The notes below the pieces were generated by a model. The model did not search any database, was not told where the DNA came from, and saw only the letters and a program-made list of their open reading frames with translations. DNA of 62,656 nucleotides. Source: Pseudoduganella buxea (lineage in GTDB: Bacteria; Pseudomonadota; Gammaproteobacteria; Burkholderiales; Burkholderiaceae_D). Positions 9,594-18,794 of the stretch are shown in pieces (within the stretch, counting starts at the first letter, position 1; every line of letters starts with the position of its first letter). Position numbers and translations under genes: made by a program. The stretch spans positions 1-62,656 of the forward strand of contig NZ_WNKZ01000027.1 of NCBI RefSeq assembly GCF_009720835.1, read 5' to 3'.

Positions 9594-10493
9594 ATGGCAG
9601 ATACTTTCGGCAACTTCCCCGGCGGCGCAGGCAACGACTTCTTGCCGGGCACCAATAACGCAGACATCATGATCGGTAATGGCGGCGCCGACACGCTGCT
9701 GGGCAACGGCGGTGATGACCAGCTGTGGAGCGGCTCGACCGACGACAAGGCCGGCAGCTTTGACACGATCGGCGACTTGCTCGACGCCGGCAGCGGCAAC
9801 GACCAGGTCTACGGCGGCGCCGGCAACGACACCTTGCGCGGTGTGGACGGCAATGACACGCTGACCGGCAACGCCGGTAACGACTCGCTCGACGGCGGCA
9901 ACGGCGACGATATCCTGATCGGCGGCAGCGGCAGCAATGTCTTCAGCGGTGGCGCCGGTCTGGACAAGGCAATCTTTGCCGGCACGCGTGGTGACTTCAC
10001 GATCGCGCTCAAGGACGGCTCGGTGGGCGTGACGTCGGCTGCGGGCGGCGTCAATACCCTTGATGCGACGGTGGAACGTGTCGTGTTCGACGATAGCGCC
10101 ATGGCCTACGACATCAATGGCAATGCCGGCAAGATGTTCCGCCTGTACCAGGCAGCCCTGGACCGCGCACCGGACGTCTCGGGCCTGGGCTTCTGGATCA
10201 GTGGTGCCGACCGCGGCGCGGAATGGGAAAAACTGGCGGAAGGTTTCACCCACAGCGCCGAATGGAATGCGAAGTACGGCGAAAACTCGAGCAATGAAAG
10301 CTTCCTGACCAATCTCTACCAGAATGCCCTGCACCGCGATCCGGACGCCGGCGGCTTCTCGTTCTGGTTGCGCGCGCTCAATGAAGGCTTCTCGCGCGAG
10401 CACCTGCTGGTGCAGTTCTCCGAAAGCGCGGAAAATCACGCCCAGGTGATCGGCAGCATTCAAAACGGCATCGAATACGTGCCATACGCGTGA
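9594..10493 (+). CDS. RTX-repeat protein with C-terminal DUF4214 domains
   Basis: A 299-residue secreted-type protein without a Sec signal. Residues about 10-120 carry glycine/aspartate nonapeptides (GGAGND, GNGGDD, GSGNDQVYGGAGNDTLRG), which bind calcium in RTX proteins. The C-terminal half has two DUF4214-like helical units (MFRLYQAALDRAPDVSGLGFW and LYQNALHRDPDAGGFSFW). Such proteins usually leave by a type I system. The T1SS at 33.5-38.1 kb is a candidate exporter, though unlinked. The start has AAGGA 9 bp upstream. Role is unknown; surface adhesion or matrix is likely. Confidence 0.85.
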   Translation: MADTFGNFPGGAGNDFLPGTNNADIMIGNGGADTLLGNGGDDQLWSGSTDDKAGSFDTIGDLLDAGSGNDQVYGGAGNDTLRGVDGNDTLTGNAGNDSLDGGNGDDILIGGSGSNVFSGGAGLDKAIFAGTRGDFTIALKDGSVGVTSAAGGVNTLDATVERVVFDDSAMAYDINGNAGKMFRLYQAALDRAPDVSGLGFWISGADRGAEWEKLAEGFTHSAEWNAKYGENSSNESFLTNLYQNALHRDPDAGGFSFWLRALNEGFSREHLLVQFSESAENHAQVIGSIQNGIEYVPYA

Positions 10494-10525
10494 TCGCAAG
10501 CCTTCCCCTGGCGGCGTAATCGATG

Positions 10526-10553
10526 GAGGGCGGTATGCTAGAATACCGCCCTC
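10526..10553 (+). promoter_or_regulatory. 11-bp inverted repeat enclosing a -10-like TAGAAT before yebC
   Basis: Arms GAGGGCGGTAT and ATACCGCCCTC enclose GCTAGA, and TAGAAT spans the loop and right arm 30-45 bp before the yebC start. No T run follows, so it does not look like a terminator for the upstream RTX gene. It may be the yebC promoter overlapped by an operator or hairpin. Confidence 0.35.
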
Positions 10554-10582
10554 GATTGCACACCGTCTAAGGAAGAGTGAAC

Positions 10583-11308
10583 ATGGCTGGACACAGCAAA
10601 TGGGCCAATATCAAGCATAAAAAGGCTGCAACGGACGCGAAACGTGGCAAGATCTGGACGCGCCTGATCAAGGAAATCACGGTTGCCGCGCGCATGGGCG
10701 GCGGCGACATCAACGCCAATCCGCGCCTGCGGCTGGCAATCGACAAGGCGGCCGACGCCAATATGCCGAAAGATAACGTGCACCGCGCGATCACGCGCGG
10801 CACGGGCGGCGAAGACGGCGCCGCATACGAGGAAGTGCGCTACGAAGGCTACGGCATCGGCGGCGCGGCCATTATCGTGGACTGCATGACGGACAATCGC
10901 GTGCGCACGGTGGCCGAAGTACGCCACGCTTTCAACAAGCACGGCGGCAATATGGGCACGGAAAACTCCGTGTCCTTCATGTTCAAGCATTGTGGCCAGT
11001 TCCTGTTCGCCCCCGGTACCGACGAAGCAACCCTGATGGAAGCGGCCCTCGAGGCAGGCGCCGAGGATGTCGTGGCCGACGACGAAGGCGGCTTCGAAGT
11101 GCTGTGCGCACCGAACGACTTCGCCAGCGTCAAGGATGCACTGGAAAAGGCCGGCTTCAAGGCCGAAGTGGCCGAGATCATCATGAAGCCCGCCACCGAA
11201 ACGGTGTTCACGGGCGAGGATGCGGCCAAGATGCAAAAGCTGCTCGACGCGCTGGAAAACCTGGACGATACCCAGGAAGTCTATACCAACGCCATCGTCG
11301 AAGAATAA
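10583..11308 (+). CDS. yebC: YebC/PmpR family protein
   Basis: A 241-residue member of the TACO1/YebC family, recognised by [23 protein letters not shown] at the N-terminus and by NTEN-type segments ([14 protein letters not shown]). Family members act as transcription regulators or as ribosome-associated factors easing difficult peptide stretches. The start at MAGHSKW follows GGAAG; an ATG two codons earlier is less likely. A terminator follows at 11360. Confidence 0.96.
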   Translation: MAGHSKWANIKHKKAATDAKRGKIWTRLIKEITVAARMGGGDINANPRLRLAIDKAADANMPKDNVHRAITRGTGGEDGAAYEEVRYEGYGIGGAAIIVDCMTDNRVRTVAEVRHAFNKHGGNMGTENSVSFMFKHCGQFLFAPGTDEATLMEAALEAGAEDVVADDEGGFEVLCAPNDFASVKDALEKAGFKAEVAEIIMKPATETVFTGEDAAKMQKLLDALENLDDTQEVYTNAIVEE

Positions 11309-11359
11309 AAGACCGGCCGCGCGCGCAATGGCAGCATGCCTGCGCGGCCAAACGATACG

Positions 11360-11381
11360 GCGGCCCACGGGCCGCTTTTTT
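11360..11381 (+). terminator. Rho-independent terminator after yebC
   Basis: A GC-rich stem GCGGCC/GGCCGC with loop CACG is followed directly by six T residues, 51 bp after the yebC stop and 109 bp before purD. Confidence 0.8.
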
Positions 11382-11489
11382 AGCTCATGGAGCGCGTTCC
11401 CCCGGGCCGCTCCGGCAAGCGTTTTCCACATGGCGTGCCCCCGCTGGCCATGTTGAAGAAGCTTCCCCAAACTTGAACGAACGGTCCCT

Positions 11490-12758
11490 ATGAAAATCCT
11501 GGTAGTCGGCTCCGGCGGCCGCGAGCACGCGCTGGCTTGGAAATTGGCGCAATCGGAACGTGTGCAGATGGTCTTCGTCGCCCCCGGCAACGGCGGCACG
11601 GCGCGCGACCAGCGGCTGCAGAACGTGGCGATCACCGACCTGAACGAACTGGCCGACTTCGTCATCCGGGAACACGTGGCCTTCACCGTGGTGGGCCCGG
11701 AGATTCCGCTGGCCGGCGGCATCGTCAACCTGTTCCGCGCGCGCGGCCTGAAGGTGTTCGGCCCGTCGAAGGAAGCGGCGCAGCTGGAATCGTCGAAGGA
11801 CTTCGCCAAGGCCTTCATGAAGCGCCACGGCATTCCCACGGCCGAATACGAGACCTTCAGCGATGCGGCCAAGGCCCACGCGTATATCGACGCCAAGGGC
11901 GCGCCCATCGTCATCAAGGCCGACGGCCTGGCCGCCGGCAAGGGCGTGGTGGTGGCCGAGACGCTGGAAGACGCGCACCAGGCGGTCGACCACATGCTGT
12001 CCGATAACCGCTTCGGCGACGCCGGCGCGCGCATCGTCATCGAGCAATTCCTGGCCGGCGAGGAAGCGTCGTTCATCATCATGTGCGACGGCAAGAATGT
12101 GCTGCCGCTGGCCACCAGCCAGGATCACAAGCGCCTGCTGGACCAGGACCAGGGCCCGAACACGGGCGGCATGGGTGCCTACTCCCCTGCCCCCATCGTC
12201 ACGCCCGCCATGCATGCACGCGTGATGCGCGAGATTATCAACCCCACCATCCAGGGCATGGCGAAGGATGGCATTCCGTTCTCCGGCTTCCTGTACGCGG
12301 GCCTGATGATCGACTCCGCCGGCAACCCGCGCACCCTGGAATTCAACTGCCGCATGGGCGACCCGGAAACGCAGCCCATCATGGCGCGCCTGAAGACGGA
12401 CCTGGTGACGGTGATGGAACATGCCGTCAACGGCACCCTGGACGCGGTCGGCCTGGAATGGGACCGCCGCACCGCCGTGGGCGTCGTGCTGGCCGCCGCC
12501 GGCTATCCGGACGACCCGGTCAAGGGCACCCCGATCGACGGCATCCCGGCCGACACGCCGGAATCGGTGACGTTCCACGCCGGCACGGCCGACGCGAACG
12601 GCCAGCTGGTCACCAGCGGCGGGCGCGTGCTGTGCGTCGTCGGCCTGGGCGACTCGATCAAGATGGCGCAGAAGCAGGCTTACGAGACGGTCGAAAAGAT
12701 CCACTTCGACGGCATGCAGTACCGCCGCGATATCGGCTGGCGCGGCCTGAAGCACTGA
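11490..12758 (+). CDS. purD: Phosphoribosylamine-glycine ligase
   Basis: A 422-residue ATP-grasp enzyme of purine synthesis that joins glycine to 5-phosphoribosylamine. It begins with the GARS N-domain motif [19 protein letters not shown]. The ATP-grasp part shows [14 protein letters not shown], and the strong PurD signature [20 protein letters not shown] is present. Length is normal. It heads the run purD-hemF-nadD-rsfS-rlmH, with hemF starting 23 bp after its stop. Confidence 0.97.
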   Translation: MKILVVGSGGREHALAWKLAQSERVQMVFVAPGNGGTARDQRLQNVAITDLNELADFVIREHVAFTVVGPEIPLAGGIVNLFRARGLKVFGPSKEAAQLESSKDFAKAFMKRHGIPTAEYETFSDAAKAHAYIDAKGAPIVIKADGLAAGKGVVVAETLEDAHQAVDHMLSDNRFGDAGARIVIEQFLAGEEASFIIMCDGKNVLPLATSQDHKRLLDQDQGPNTGGMGAYSPAPIVTPAMHARVMREIINPTIQGMAKDGIPFSGFLYAGLMIDSAGNPRTLEFNCRMGDPETQPIMARLKTDLVTVMEHAVNGTLDAVGLEWDRRTAVGVVLAAAGYPDDPVKGTPIDGIPADTPESVTFHAGTADANGQLVTSGGRVLCVVGLGDSIKMAQKQAYETVEKIHFDGMQYRRDIGWRGLKH

Positions 12759-12781
12759 TCCCACCGACGGAAAGAACCAGC

Positions 12782-13693
12782 ATGTCCCAGCCCGCCCCGG
12801 AACTCGTCAAGACCTACCTGCTCGACCTGCAGGCCCGCATCGTCGGCGCCCTCGAAACGCTCGACGGCAATGCCTTCCTGCGTGACGCATGGGAGCGCCC
12901 GGAAGGCGGCGGCGGCGTGTCGCGGCTGATCGAGGAAGGCGCCGTGCTGGAACGGGGCGGCTGCAATTTCTCGCACGTGATGGGCGCGAAACTGCCGCCG
13001 TCGGCGGCCGCGCACCGCCCCGGCATCGGCGGCCGGGCATGGGAAGCGATGGGCGTGTCGCTGGTGCTGCACCCCCGTAATCCGTATGCGCCGACGGTGC
13101 ACATGAACGTGCGCTTCTTCTCCACCAGCGCCGAAGACGGCACGCCCGTGTGGTGGTTCGGCGGCGGCATGGACCTGACGCCTTACTACGGCAACGAAGA
13201 CGACGCGCGCCACTTCCACCGCAGCTGCCGCGATGCGCTAGCGCCCTTCGGCGACGAACTGCATCCCCGCTTCAAGGCCTGGTGCGATGAGTATTTCTAC
13301 CTGAAGCACCGCCAGGAAGCGCGCGGCGTGGGCGGCATCTTCTTCGACGACTTCAACGCGCTGCCGTTCGACGGCAGCTTCGCCATGATGCAAAGCGTGG
13401 GCGACTCGTTCCTGGGCGCTTACCTGCCGATCCTGCAGGCGCGCAAGGACACGCCATACGGCGAACGGGAACGCGACTTCCAGGCCTACCGGCGCGGCCG
13501 CTACGTGGAGTTCAACCTCGTGTTCGACCGCGGCACCCTGTTCGGCCTGCAGTCGGGCGGGCGCACCGAGGCGATCCTGATGTCGATGCCGCCCGTCGTC
13601 AAGTGGCGCTATGACTGGCACCCGCAGGAAGGCACGCCGGAAGCTGCGCTGTACACAGACTTCCTGCCCCACCGCGACTGGCTCGCTGCGTGA
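12782..13693 (+). CDS. hemF: Oxygen-dependent coproporphyrinogen-III oxidase
   Basis: A 303-residue enzyme that converts coproporphyrinogen III to protoporphyrinogen IX with O2 in haem synthesis. Family segments seen are [18 protein letters not shown], the substrate-site run [13 protein letters not shown], and GGIFFDDFN. The C-terminus keeps [16 protein letters not shown]. It matches E. coli HemF in length (299). A GGAAAG ribosome site precedes the ATG, and the stop overlaps the nadD start. Confidence 0.97.
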   Translation: MSQPAPELVKTYLLDLQARIVGALETLDGNAFLRDAWERPEGGGGVSRLIEEGAVLERGGCNFSHVMGAKLPPSAAAHRPGIGGRAWEAMGVSLVLHPRNPYAPTVHMNVRFFSTSAEDGTPVWWFGGGMDLTPYYGNEDDARHFHRSCRDALAPFGDELHPRFKAWCDEYFYLKHRQEARGVGGIFFDDFNALPFDGSFAMMQSVGDSFLGAYLPILQARKDTPYGERERDFQAYRRGRYVEFNLVFDRGTLFGLQSGGRTEAILMSMPPVVKWRYDWHPQEGTPEAALYTDFLPHRDWLAA

Positions 13694-14370
13694 ACGCTGG
13701 CATGGCCCCGCGCGAGCGGCCGGCGGCGCGCTGCATCGCCCTGTTGGGCGGCAGCTTCGACCCGGTACACAACGGCCATGTGGCGCTGGGCCGGCGCTTC
13801 GTCGAGCTGCTGGGCGCCGACCAGCTGCGCGTGATCCCGACCATGCCATGGCAGAAGTCCGCCCTGGTGGCCAGCCCGGCGCAGCGCGCCGACATGGCGG
13901 CGCTGGCGTTCGCGGACCTGCCCTGCGAGGTCGTCATCGACCGCCAGGAAATCGAGCGGGGCCGCGCCACCTATACCGTCGACACGTTGCGGGCCTTGCG
14001 CGCGGCGCTCGGCAACGATGTTTCGCTGTGCTTCCTGATGGGCGCCGACCAGCTGCAACGGCTCGACACCTGGCATGCATGGCGCGACCTGTTTTCCCTG
14101 GCTCATCTTTGTGTGGCGGCCCGCCCCGGCTTCGCACTGGACGGACCGGATATTCCACCCGAGGTGGCCAACGAATTCAAGGCGCGCTTGTGCGCGCCGG
14201 AGCAACTGTGCTCGCAACCGGCTGGACGCACCACCTTGGCGCCCGACCTGGCAGTGGACGTCTCGTCCACCCGCATCCGCGCTGCACTGCAGGGCGGTAA
14301 TGAGGCAAACTCGCTCATTGCGCGGGTAGTGCTAGACTATATCGAACAACACAATCTCTATAAGAAGTAG
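13690..14370 (+). CDS. nadD: Nicotinate-nucleotide adenylyltransferase
   Basis: A 226-residue enzyme that adenylates nicotinate mononucleotide in NAD synthesis. The nucleotidyltransferase signature is [15 protein letters not shown], with HxGH seen as HNGH. The C-terminal [10 protein letters not shown] is the ISSTxIR motif. The GTG at 13690 overlaps the hemF TGA (GTGA), allowing coupling; an ATG four codons later (13702) is the alternative start. rsfS follows closely. Confidence 0.94.
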   Translation: MNAGMAPRERPAARCIALLGGSFDPVHNGHVALGRRFVELLGADQLRVIPTMPWQKSALVASPAQRADMAALAFADLPCEVVIDRQEIERGRATYTVDTLRALRAALGNDVSLCFLMGADQLQRLDTWHAWRDLFSLAHLCVAARPGFALDGPDIPPEVANEFKARLCAPEQLCSQPAGRTTLAPDLAVDVSSTRIRAALQGGNEANSLIARVVLDYIEQHNLYKK

Positions 14371-14376
14371 AACTGA

Positions 14377-15099
14377 ATGGACATCAAAAAACTGCAAACC
14401 CTCGTCGTCGATGCACTGGAAGACGTGAAGGGCCAGGACATCGTCGTGTTTGACACGACCGGCCTGACCAGCCTGTTCGATCGCATCGCGATCGCATCCG
14501 GTACCTCGAACCGCCAGACCCGCGCGCTGGCCGCGTCGGTGCGCGACAAGATCAAGGAAGCCGGCGGCGACGTGATCGGCGTCGAAGGCGAAGATACCGG
14601 CGAATGGGTGCTGGTCGACCTGGGCGACATGATCGTCCACATCATGCAGGCGCCGATCCGCGCCTACTACCGCCTGGAAGAAATCTGGGGCGAAAAACCC
14701 GTTAAGCTGGGCGCCGCCAAGCGCAAGTCGACCACCGAGGGCAAGCTTGCCGAAGCGGTCGACGCGGCGCCGAAGAAGAAGTCCGGCCACCTGGCCGCGA
14801 ACAAGGTCGAGAAGGCCGCCGAACCCGTGGTCGAGAAGAAGGCCGCACCGGCCCGCAAGCCCGGCACCGTGAAGGCTGCCGCCGCTGCCGGCGCCGCCGC
14901 CAAGAAAGCGGCCGTCAAGAAGGCACCGAAGGTCGAGGCGCCGGAAGGCAAGAAGGTCAAGGTCGCCGCCTCCAAGTCCGCCACGGCTTCGGCCAAGGCA
15001 GCCAAGGAAGCGAAGGTCAAGGATGCGGCCAAGGCAGGCGGCGTCGCGCCGGCCAAGACCGTCATCAAGCGCATCAAGAAGCCGGCCGCGGAAGAGTAA
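14377..15099 (+). CDS. rsfS: Ribosomal silencing factor RsfS with long Lys/Ala-rich tail
   Basis: Residues 1 to about 110 are a standard RsfS domain (LVDLGDMIVHIMQAPIRAYYRLEEIWG). RsfS binds ribosomal protein uL14 and blocks subunit joining in starvation. Residues about 110 to 240 form a highly basic, low-complexity tail of Lys, Ala, Val and Pro (for example KKAAVKKAPKVEAP) resembling histone H1-like proteins. This doubles the usual length of 105-120 residues. The gene lies 7 bp after nadD and 7 bp before rlmH. Confidence 0.93.
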   Translation: MDIKKLQTLVVDALEDVKGQDIVVFDTTGLTSLFDRIAIASGTSNRQTRALAASVRDKIKEAGGDVIGVEGEDTGEWVLVDLGDMIVHIMQAPIRAYYRLEEIWGEKPVKLGAAKRKSTTEGKLAEAVDAAPKKKSGHLAANKVEKAAEPVVEKKAAPARKPGTVKAAAAAGAAAKKAAVKKAPKVEAPEGKKVKVAASKSATASAKAAKEAKVKDAAKAGGVAPAKTVIKRIKKPAAEE

Positions 15100-15105
15100 T
15101 CCCGC

Positions 15106-15576
15106 ATGCAGCTGATTATCGCTGCGGTCGGCCATAAAATGCCGGCCTGGATCGAAGCGGGGTTTGCCGAGTACACCAAGCGCATGCCGCCGGAGCTGCG
15201 CATCGTGCTGAAGGAAATCAAGCCCGTCGAACGTTCCGGCAGCAAGACCGCCGCCACGGCGATGGCGCTGGAGCGCGAGCGCATCGAGGCGGCCCTGCCG
15301 AAATCGGTGCGCATCATCGCGCTCGACGAACGGGGCCGCGACCTGACCAGTGTCGGGCTGTCGCAACAGCTCGAACAATGGCAGCAGGACGGCCGCGACA
15401 CAGCCTTCCTGATCGGCGGCGCCGACGGCCTCGACCCGGGCCTGAAGGCCAGGGCCGAGGGTCTGATCCGCATCTCCAGCATGACCCTGCCGCACGGCAT
15501 GGTGCGGGTGATGCTGGCCGAGCAGCTGTACCGCGCCTACACCATCACCCAGAACCACCCCTACCACCGCGTCTGA
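15106..15576 (+). CDS. rlmH: 23S rRNA (pseudouridine-1915 N3)-methyltransferase
   Basis: A 156-residue SPOUT methyltransferase acting on pseudouridine 1915 in helix 69 of 23S rRNA. It begins [17 protein letters not shown]. The SAM-binding knot is visible as [11 protein letters not shown] and [18 protein letters not shown], followed by the terminal NHPYHR. Length is typical. It closes the purD to rlmH run; a repeat and a gap follow before maf. Confidence 0.97.
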   Translation: MQLIIAAVGHKMPAWIEAGFAEYTKRMPPELRIVLKEIKPVERSGSKTAATAMALERERIEAALPKSVRIIALDERGRDLTSVGLSQQLEQWQQDGRDTAFLIGGADGLDPGLKARAEGLIRISSMTLPHGMVRVMLAEQLYRAYTITQNHPYHRV

Positions 15577-15584
15577 ACCCCGGC

Positions 15585-15608
15585 AAAACCGGGGACAGTC
15601 CCCTGTTT
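15585..15608. repeat. Inverted repeat with GGGGACAGTCCCC core
   Basis: The core GGGGA-CAG-TCCCC, extended by AAAC/GTTT with one mismatch, lies just after rlmH. Its reverse complement, GGGGACTGTCCCC, differs by one base from GGGGTCTGTCCCC at 6850..6862, so both belong to one intergenic family. It may also end rlmH transcription, but there is no T run. Confidence 0.6.
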
Positions 15609-15742
15609 CAAGGCAATCTTGCCTGGGAATGGGAGACTGCCGGATCGCCAACCCGCCCCGTTTTTACTTCCGCCTTGCCCTGTCCCTCCGCCGCCTTAGC
15701 TGGTATCGTTTCACTACTCTGAAATTTTCAACAATAACAACG

Positions 15743-16363
15743 ATGAAACTGGTCGAACGAAAAATCTATCTTGCCTCGAAGAGCCCCCGGCGGCGGGAAC
15801 TGCTGCGTCAGATCGGCGTCGATTTCGAATTGCTGCTGCTGCGCAGCGACGGCCCGCGCGGTGCCGACGTCACCGAGGAAGTCGCCGTCGACGAGCCGGC
15901 GTACGACTACGTGACGCGGGTGGCGAACGAGAAGGCCGGTTTCGCGTTCGACCTGGTGCGGCGCCGCCACCTGAAGCCGCGTCCGATCTTGTCGGCCGAC
16001 ACCACTGTTGCCGTGGACGGCCAGATCCTGGGCAAGCCGGCCGGCAAGGAAGAAGCCGAGGAGATGCTGAACCGACTGTCCGGCCGCACCCACCAGGTGC
16101 TGACGGCCGTGGCGGTGCGCACCTACGATTTCGAAGGCTGCGTCACGCAAGTGTCGGACGTGCGCTTTGCCAGCCTGACCCCGGCGGCCATCCAGGCCTA
16201 CTGCGCCAGCACGGAGCCCTACGACAAGGCGGGCGGCTATGGCATCCAGGGCCTGGCGTCGGTCTTCATCGAGCATATCGAAGGCAGCCACTCGGGCATC
16301 ATGGGCCTGCCCCTGTACGAGACGGCGGGCCTGCTGCGCCAGGCCGGGCTGAAATTGCCATGA
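15743..16363 (+). CDS. maf: Maf-family nucleoside triphosphate pyrophosphatase
   Basis: A 206-residue Maf protein. IYLASKSPRRRELLRQIG is the Maf signature, followed by ILSADTTVAVDGQILGKP with the catalytic acidic residues and the C-terminal GGYGIQG and IMGLPLYET segments. These enzymes hydrolyse dTTP/UTP or modified nucleotides to monophosphates as housecleaning. The start at MKLVERK removes 38 upstream residues lacking family similarity. The stop overlaps the rng start (ATGA). Confidence 0.93.
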   Translation: MKLVERKIYLASKSPRRRELLRQIGVDFELLLLRSDGPRGADVTEEVAVDEPAYDYVTRVANEKAGFAFDLVRRRHLKPRPILSADTTVAVDGQILGKPAGKEEAEEMLNRLSGRTHQVLTAVAVRTYDFEGCVTQVSDVRFASLTPAAIQAYCASTEPYDKAGGYGIQGLASVFIEHIEGSHSGIMGLPLYETAGLLRQAGLKLP

Positions 16364-17823
16364 ATGAAGACATCCTGATCAATATCACGCCGCAGGAGAC
16401 GCGCGTGGCGCTGGTGCTGCAGGGCGCCGTGCAGGAGCTGCATATCGAGCGCACCCTGACGCGCGGCCTGGCCGGCAACGTCTACTCCGGCAAGGTGGTA
16501 CGGGTGCTGCCCGGCATGCAGTCGGCCTTTATCGACATCGGCCTGGAACGCGCCGCCTTCCTGCACGTGGCCGACATCTGGGAGGCGCGCCCCCACGATG
16601 GCCAGGCCGCCGTGCCGGTGCCGATCGAAAAGCTGCTGTTCGACGGCCAGGTGCTGACGGTGCAGGTCATCAAGGACCCGATCGGCACGAAGGGCGCGCG
16701 CCTGTCGACGCAGATCTCGATCGCCGGACGCATGCTGGTCTACCTGCCGCAGGATTCGCATATCGGCATCTCGCAGAAGATCGAGAAGGAAACGGAGCGC
16801 GAGGCGCTGCGCGCGCGCATGCAGGGCCTGCTGCCGAAGGAAGAAAAAGGCGGCTACATCGTGCGCACGCAGGCCGAGGACGCCAGCGATTCGGACCTGC
16901 AGGCCGATATCGAGTACCTGCGCAAGACGTGGGCGACGATCACCCACGGCGCCCGCACGCGCCCGCCCACCAGCCTGCTGCACCAGGACTTGAGCCTGGC
17001 CCAGCGCGTGCTGCGCGACTTCGTGCACGACGAGACGGCCACGATCCAGGTCGACTCGCGCGAGAATTTCCTCAGCCTGAACGAATTCGGCAAGGTCTAC
17101 ACGCCCAGCGTGCTGCCGCGCCTGCAGCACTACACGGGCGAGCGCCCGCTGTTCGACCTGTACGGCGTGGAAGAGGAAATCCAGCGCGCGCTGGGCCGCC
17201 GCGTCGACCTGAAGTCCGGCGGCTACCTGATCGTCGACCAGACCGAGGCGATGACGACGATCGACGTCAACACGGGCGGCTACGTGGGCGGCCGCAACTT
17301 CGCCGACACCATCTTCAAGACCAACCTGGAAGCGGCCCACGCCATCGCCCGCCAGCTGCGCCTGCGCAACCTGGGCGGCATCATCATCCTCGACTTCATC
17401 GACATGGAGAACGCCGAGCACCGCAACGCCGTGCTGTCGGAACTGAAGAAGGCCCTGGCGCGCGACCGCACCAAGGTCTCCGTCAGCGGCTTCTCGGCCC
17501 TGGGCCTGGTCGAGATGACGCGCAAGCGCACCCGCGAATCGCTGGCCCACATCCTGTGCGAGCCCTGCCCCGCCTGCAGCGGCAAGGGCCAGGTCAAGAC
17601 CTCGCGCACCATCTGCTACGAAATCCTGCGCGAACTGCTGCGCGAAGCAAAACAGTTCAATCCCCGCGAATTCCGCATCCTCGCCTCGCAGGAAGTGGTC
17701 GACATGTTCCTGGAAGAGGAATCGCAGCACCTGGCCATGCTGGGCGACTTCATCGGCAAGAAGATTTCACTGCAGGTGGAGAATGCTTATCACCAGGAGC
17801 AGTACGACGTCATCCTGATGTAG
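16360..17823 (+). CDS. rng: Ribonuclease G
   Basis: A 487-residue endoribonuclease that matures the 5' end of 16S rRNA and takes part in mRNA decay. An N-terminal S1 domain contains GNVYSGKVVRVLPGMQSAF and DIGLERAAFLHV. The DNase-I-like catalytic part has TIDVNTGGYVG and IIILDFIDM with Mg-binding acids. The zinc-link cysteines are in CEPCPACSGKG. It lacks the long C-terminal scaffold of RNase E, which fits RNase G. Translation is likely coupled to maf by ATGA. Confidence 0.96.
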   Translation: MNEDILINITPQETRVALVLQGAVQELHIERTLTRGLAGNVYSGKVVRVLPGMQSAFIDIGLERAAFLHVADIWEARPHDGQAAVPVPIEKLLFDGQVLTVQVIKDPIGTKGARLSTQISIAGRMLVYLPQDSHIGISQKIEKETEREALRARMQGLLPKEEKGGYIVRTQAEDASDSDLQADIEYLRKTWATITHGARTRPPTSLLHQDLSLAQRVLRDFVHDETATIQVDSRENFLSLNEFGKVYTPSVLPRLQHYTGERPLFDLYGVEEEIQRALGRRVDLKSGGYLIVDQTEAMTTIDVNTGGYVGGRNFADTIFKTNLEAAHAIARQLRLRNLGGIIILDFIDMENAEHRNAVLSELKKALARDRTKVSVSGFSALGLVEMTRKRTRESLAHILCEPCPACSGKGQVKTSRTICYEILRELLREAKQFNPREFRILASQEVVDMFLEEESQHLAMLGDFIGKKISLQVENAYHQEQYDVILM

Positions 17824-17833
17824 GGGCAGATCC

Positions 17834-18157
17834 ATGAAACGCGCATTGTTCATCTGCAGCCAGAATCGCCTGCGCAGCCCCACTGCCGAGCAGATTTTCG
17901 CGTCATGGCCCGGTGTCGAAACCGACTCCGCCGGGCTGGGCGGCGACGCTTCCGTACCGTTGGCGCCCGAGCAACTGGCTTGGGCCAATATCGTCTTCGT
18001 GATGGAAAAAGCCCATCGTAACCGTCTCGCCACCCGCTTCCAGGCGCACCTGAAGAATAAACGCGTGATCTGCCTGGATATACCGGACGACTACGAATAT
18101 ATGCAGCCCGAACTTATCAAGCTGCTCGAGGCGAAAGTGGGCAAGTTCCTGCGCTGA
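17834..18157 (+). CDS. Low-molecular-weight protein tyrosine phosphatase-like protein
   Basis: A 107-residue protein starting MKRALFICSQNRLRSPTAEQIF. CSQNRLR fits the C-x5-R phosphatase loop near the N-terminus, as in small LMW-PTP relatives. The C-terminal part is shorter than in classic LMW-PTPs (about 150). The usual DPY acid loop is not evident, though IPDDYEYM near the end is a candidate. Family membership is clear; catalytic activity on phosphotyrosine is uncertain. It lies 10 bp after rng with GGGG before the start. Confidence 0.8.
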   Translation: MKRALFICSQNRLRSPTAEQIFASWPGVETDSAGLGGDASVPLAPEQLAWANIVFVMEKAHRNRLATRFQAHLKNKRVICLDIPDDYEYMQPELIKLLEAKVGKFLR

Positions 18158-18238
18158 CACTTACTGCCTGCCGTCCCATCCCTGGATCGTTTTCGCCCCA
18201 CCCTGCGTTTTCCTCGTTTGCGAAGCTGCCGCGCCGGC

Positions 18239-18361
18239 ATGTATGCCACGGCCGCGTATGCGAGGACCAGCGGCGGCAATACGGTCGCGCTGGCCCGCGA
18301 CGAGGCCGGATTCGGCCGCCTGCGGCGCAGCGTGTTCTTGGGCATGCAGCACCGCTTCTGA
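18239..18361 (+). pseudogene. Remnant of the C-terminus of a gram-negative porin
   Basis: The frame reads MYATAAYARTSGG, then a short stretch, then the terminus RSVFLGMQHRF followed by a stop. Betaproteobacterial trimeric porins typically end with a (R/K)TDLYATAAY-type strand and GMRHxF. Another frame just upstream reads KLPRRH, which would continue the pattern as a frameshifted remnant. No porin body, promoter or ribosome site is present. The call rests on pattern recognition and is moderate. Confidence 0.45.
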
Positions 18362-18411
18362 TGCTTCGATAAAAAAGCAGCGCTGGGCGCCGTGCCAGTA
18401 GAATATGGCAG

Positions 18412-18431
18412 GCCGGTCCGGTTGGACCGGC
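18412..18431. repeat. 8-bp inverted repeat before the YqaE-like gene
   Basis: GCCGGTCC and GGACCGGC flank GGTT, 36 bp before the start of the small membrane protein gene. A TAGAAT hexamer lies just upstream at 18399..18404. It could be an operator or a 5' UTR hairpin; no T run follows. Confidence 0.35.
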
Positions 18432-18466
18432 AGCGAACCGTTGTGATCTTTCGAGAGAATCCGCCC

Positions 18467-18664
18467 ATGCGCCTGTTAATTGCCCTGTTCCTTCCGTGGC
18501 TGACCTTCTTCACGATCGGCCGCCCCATCGCCGGCGTCATCTGCCTGATCCTGCAGATCACGCTGCTCGGCTGGCTGCCGGCCGCCATCTGGGCCGTGTA
18601 TGCACTGAGCCAGTACAAGACGGACAAGAAGATCGAACAGGCGCTGGGACGCCGGGAGGGCTAG
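18467..18664 (+). CDS. YqaE/Pmp3-like small membrane protein
   Basis: A 65-residue protein with two hydrophobic segments (RLLIALFLPWLTFFTIGRP and ICLILQITLLGWLPAAIWAVYAL) and a charged C-terminus. The arrangement and the WLP-A-IWAVYAL run match the YqaE/Pmp3 family, linked in other organisms to membrane potential and stress. The start at MRLLIALF places the first helix at the N-terminus. It is preceded by a hairpin and a porin remnant and appears monocistronic. Confidence 0.75.
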   Translation: MRLLIALFLPWLTFFTIGRPIAGVICLILQITLLGWLPAAIWAVYALSQYKTDKKIEQALGRREG

Positions 18665-18794
18665 CGGCGCCGCAGGCCAATGACGACCGAAGGCCCTGTT
18701 CAGGGCCGGGTCGTGAATCGACGAAGGTAGACGCCCGCAGCGGAACTCAGCGGCGGCGGGAGGTAGTGCCGCAGGCGTCCGGAACTGCGCCTGC

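Noticed and set aside
18091..18627. A 178-codon minus-strand frame across the porin remnant and YqaE-like gene
   Set aside because: Arg/Ser-rich translation with no motif. It overlaps three better-supported features on the other strand and has no ribosome site.
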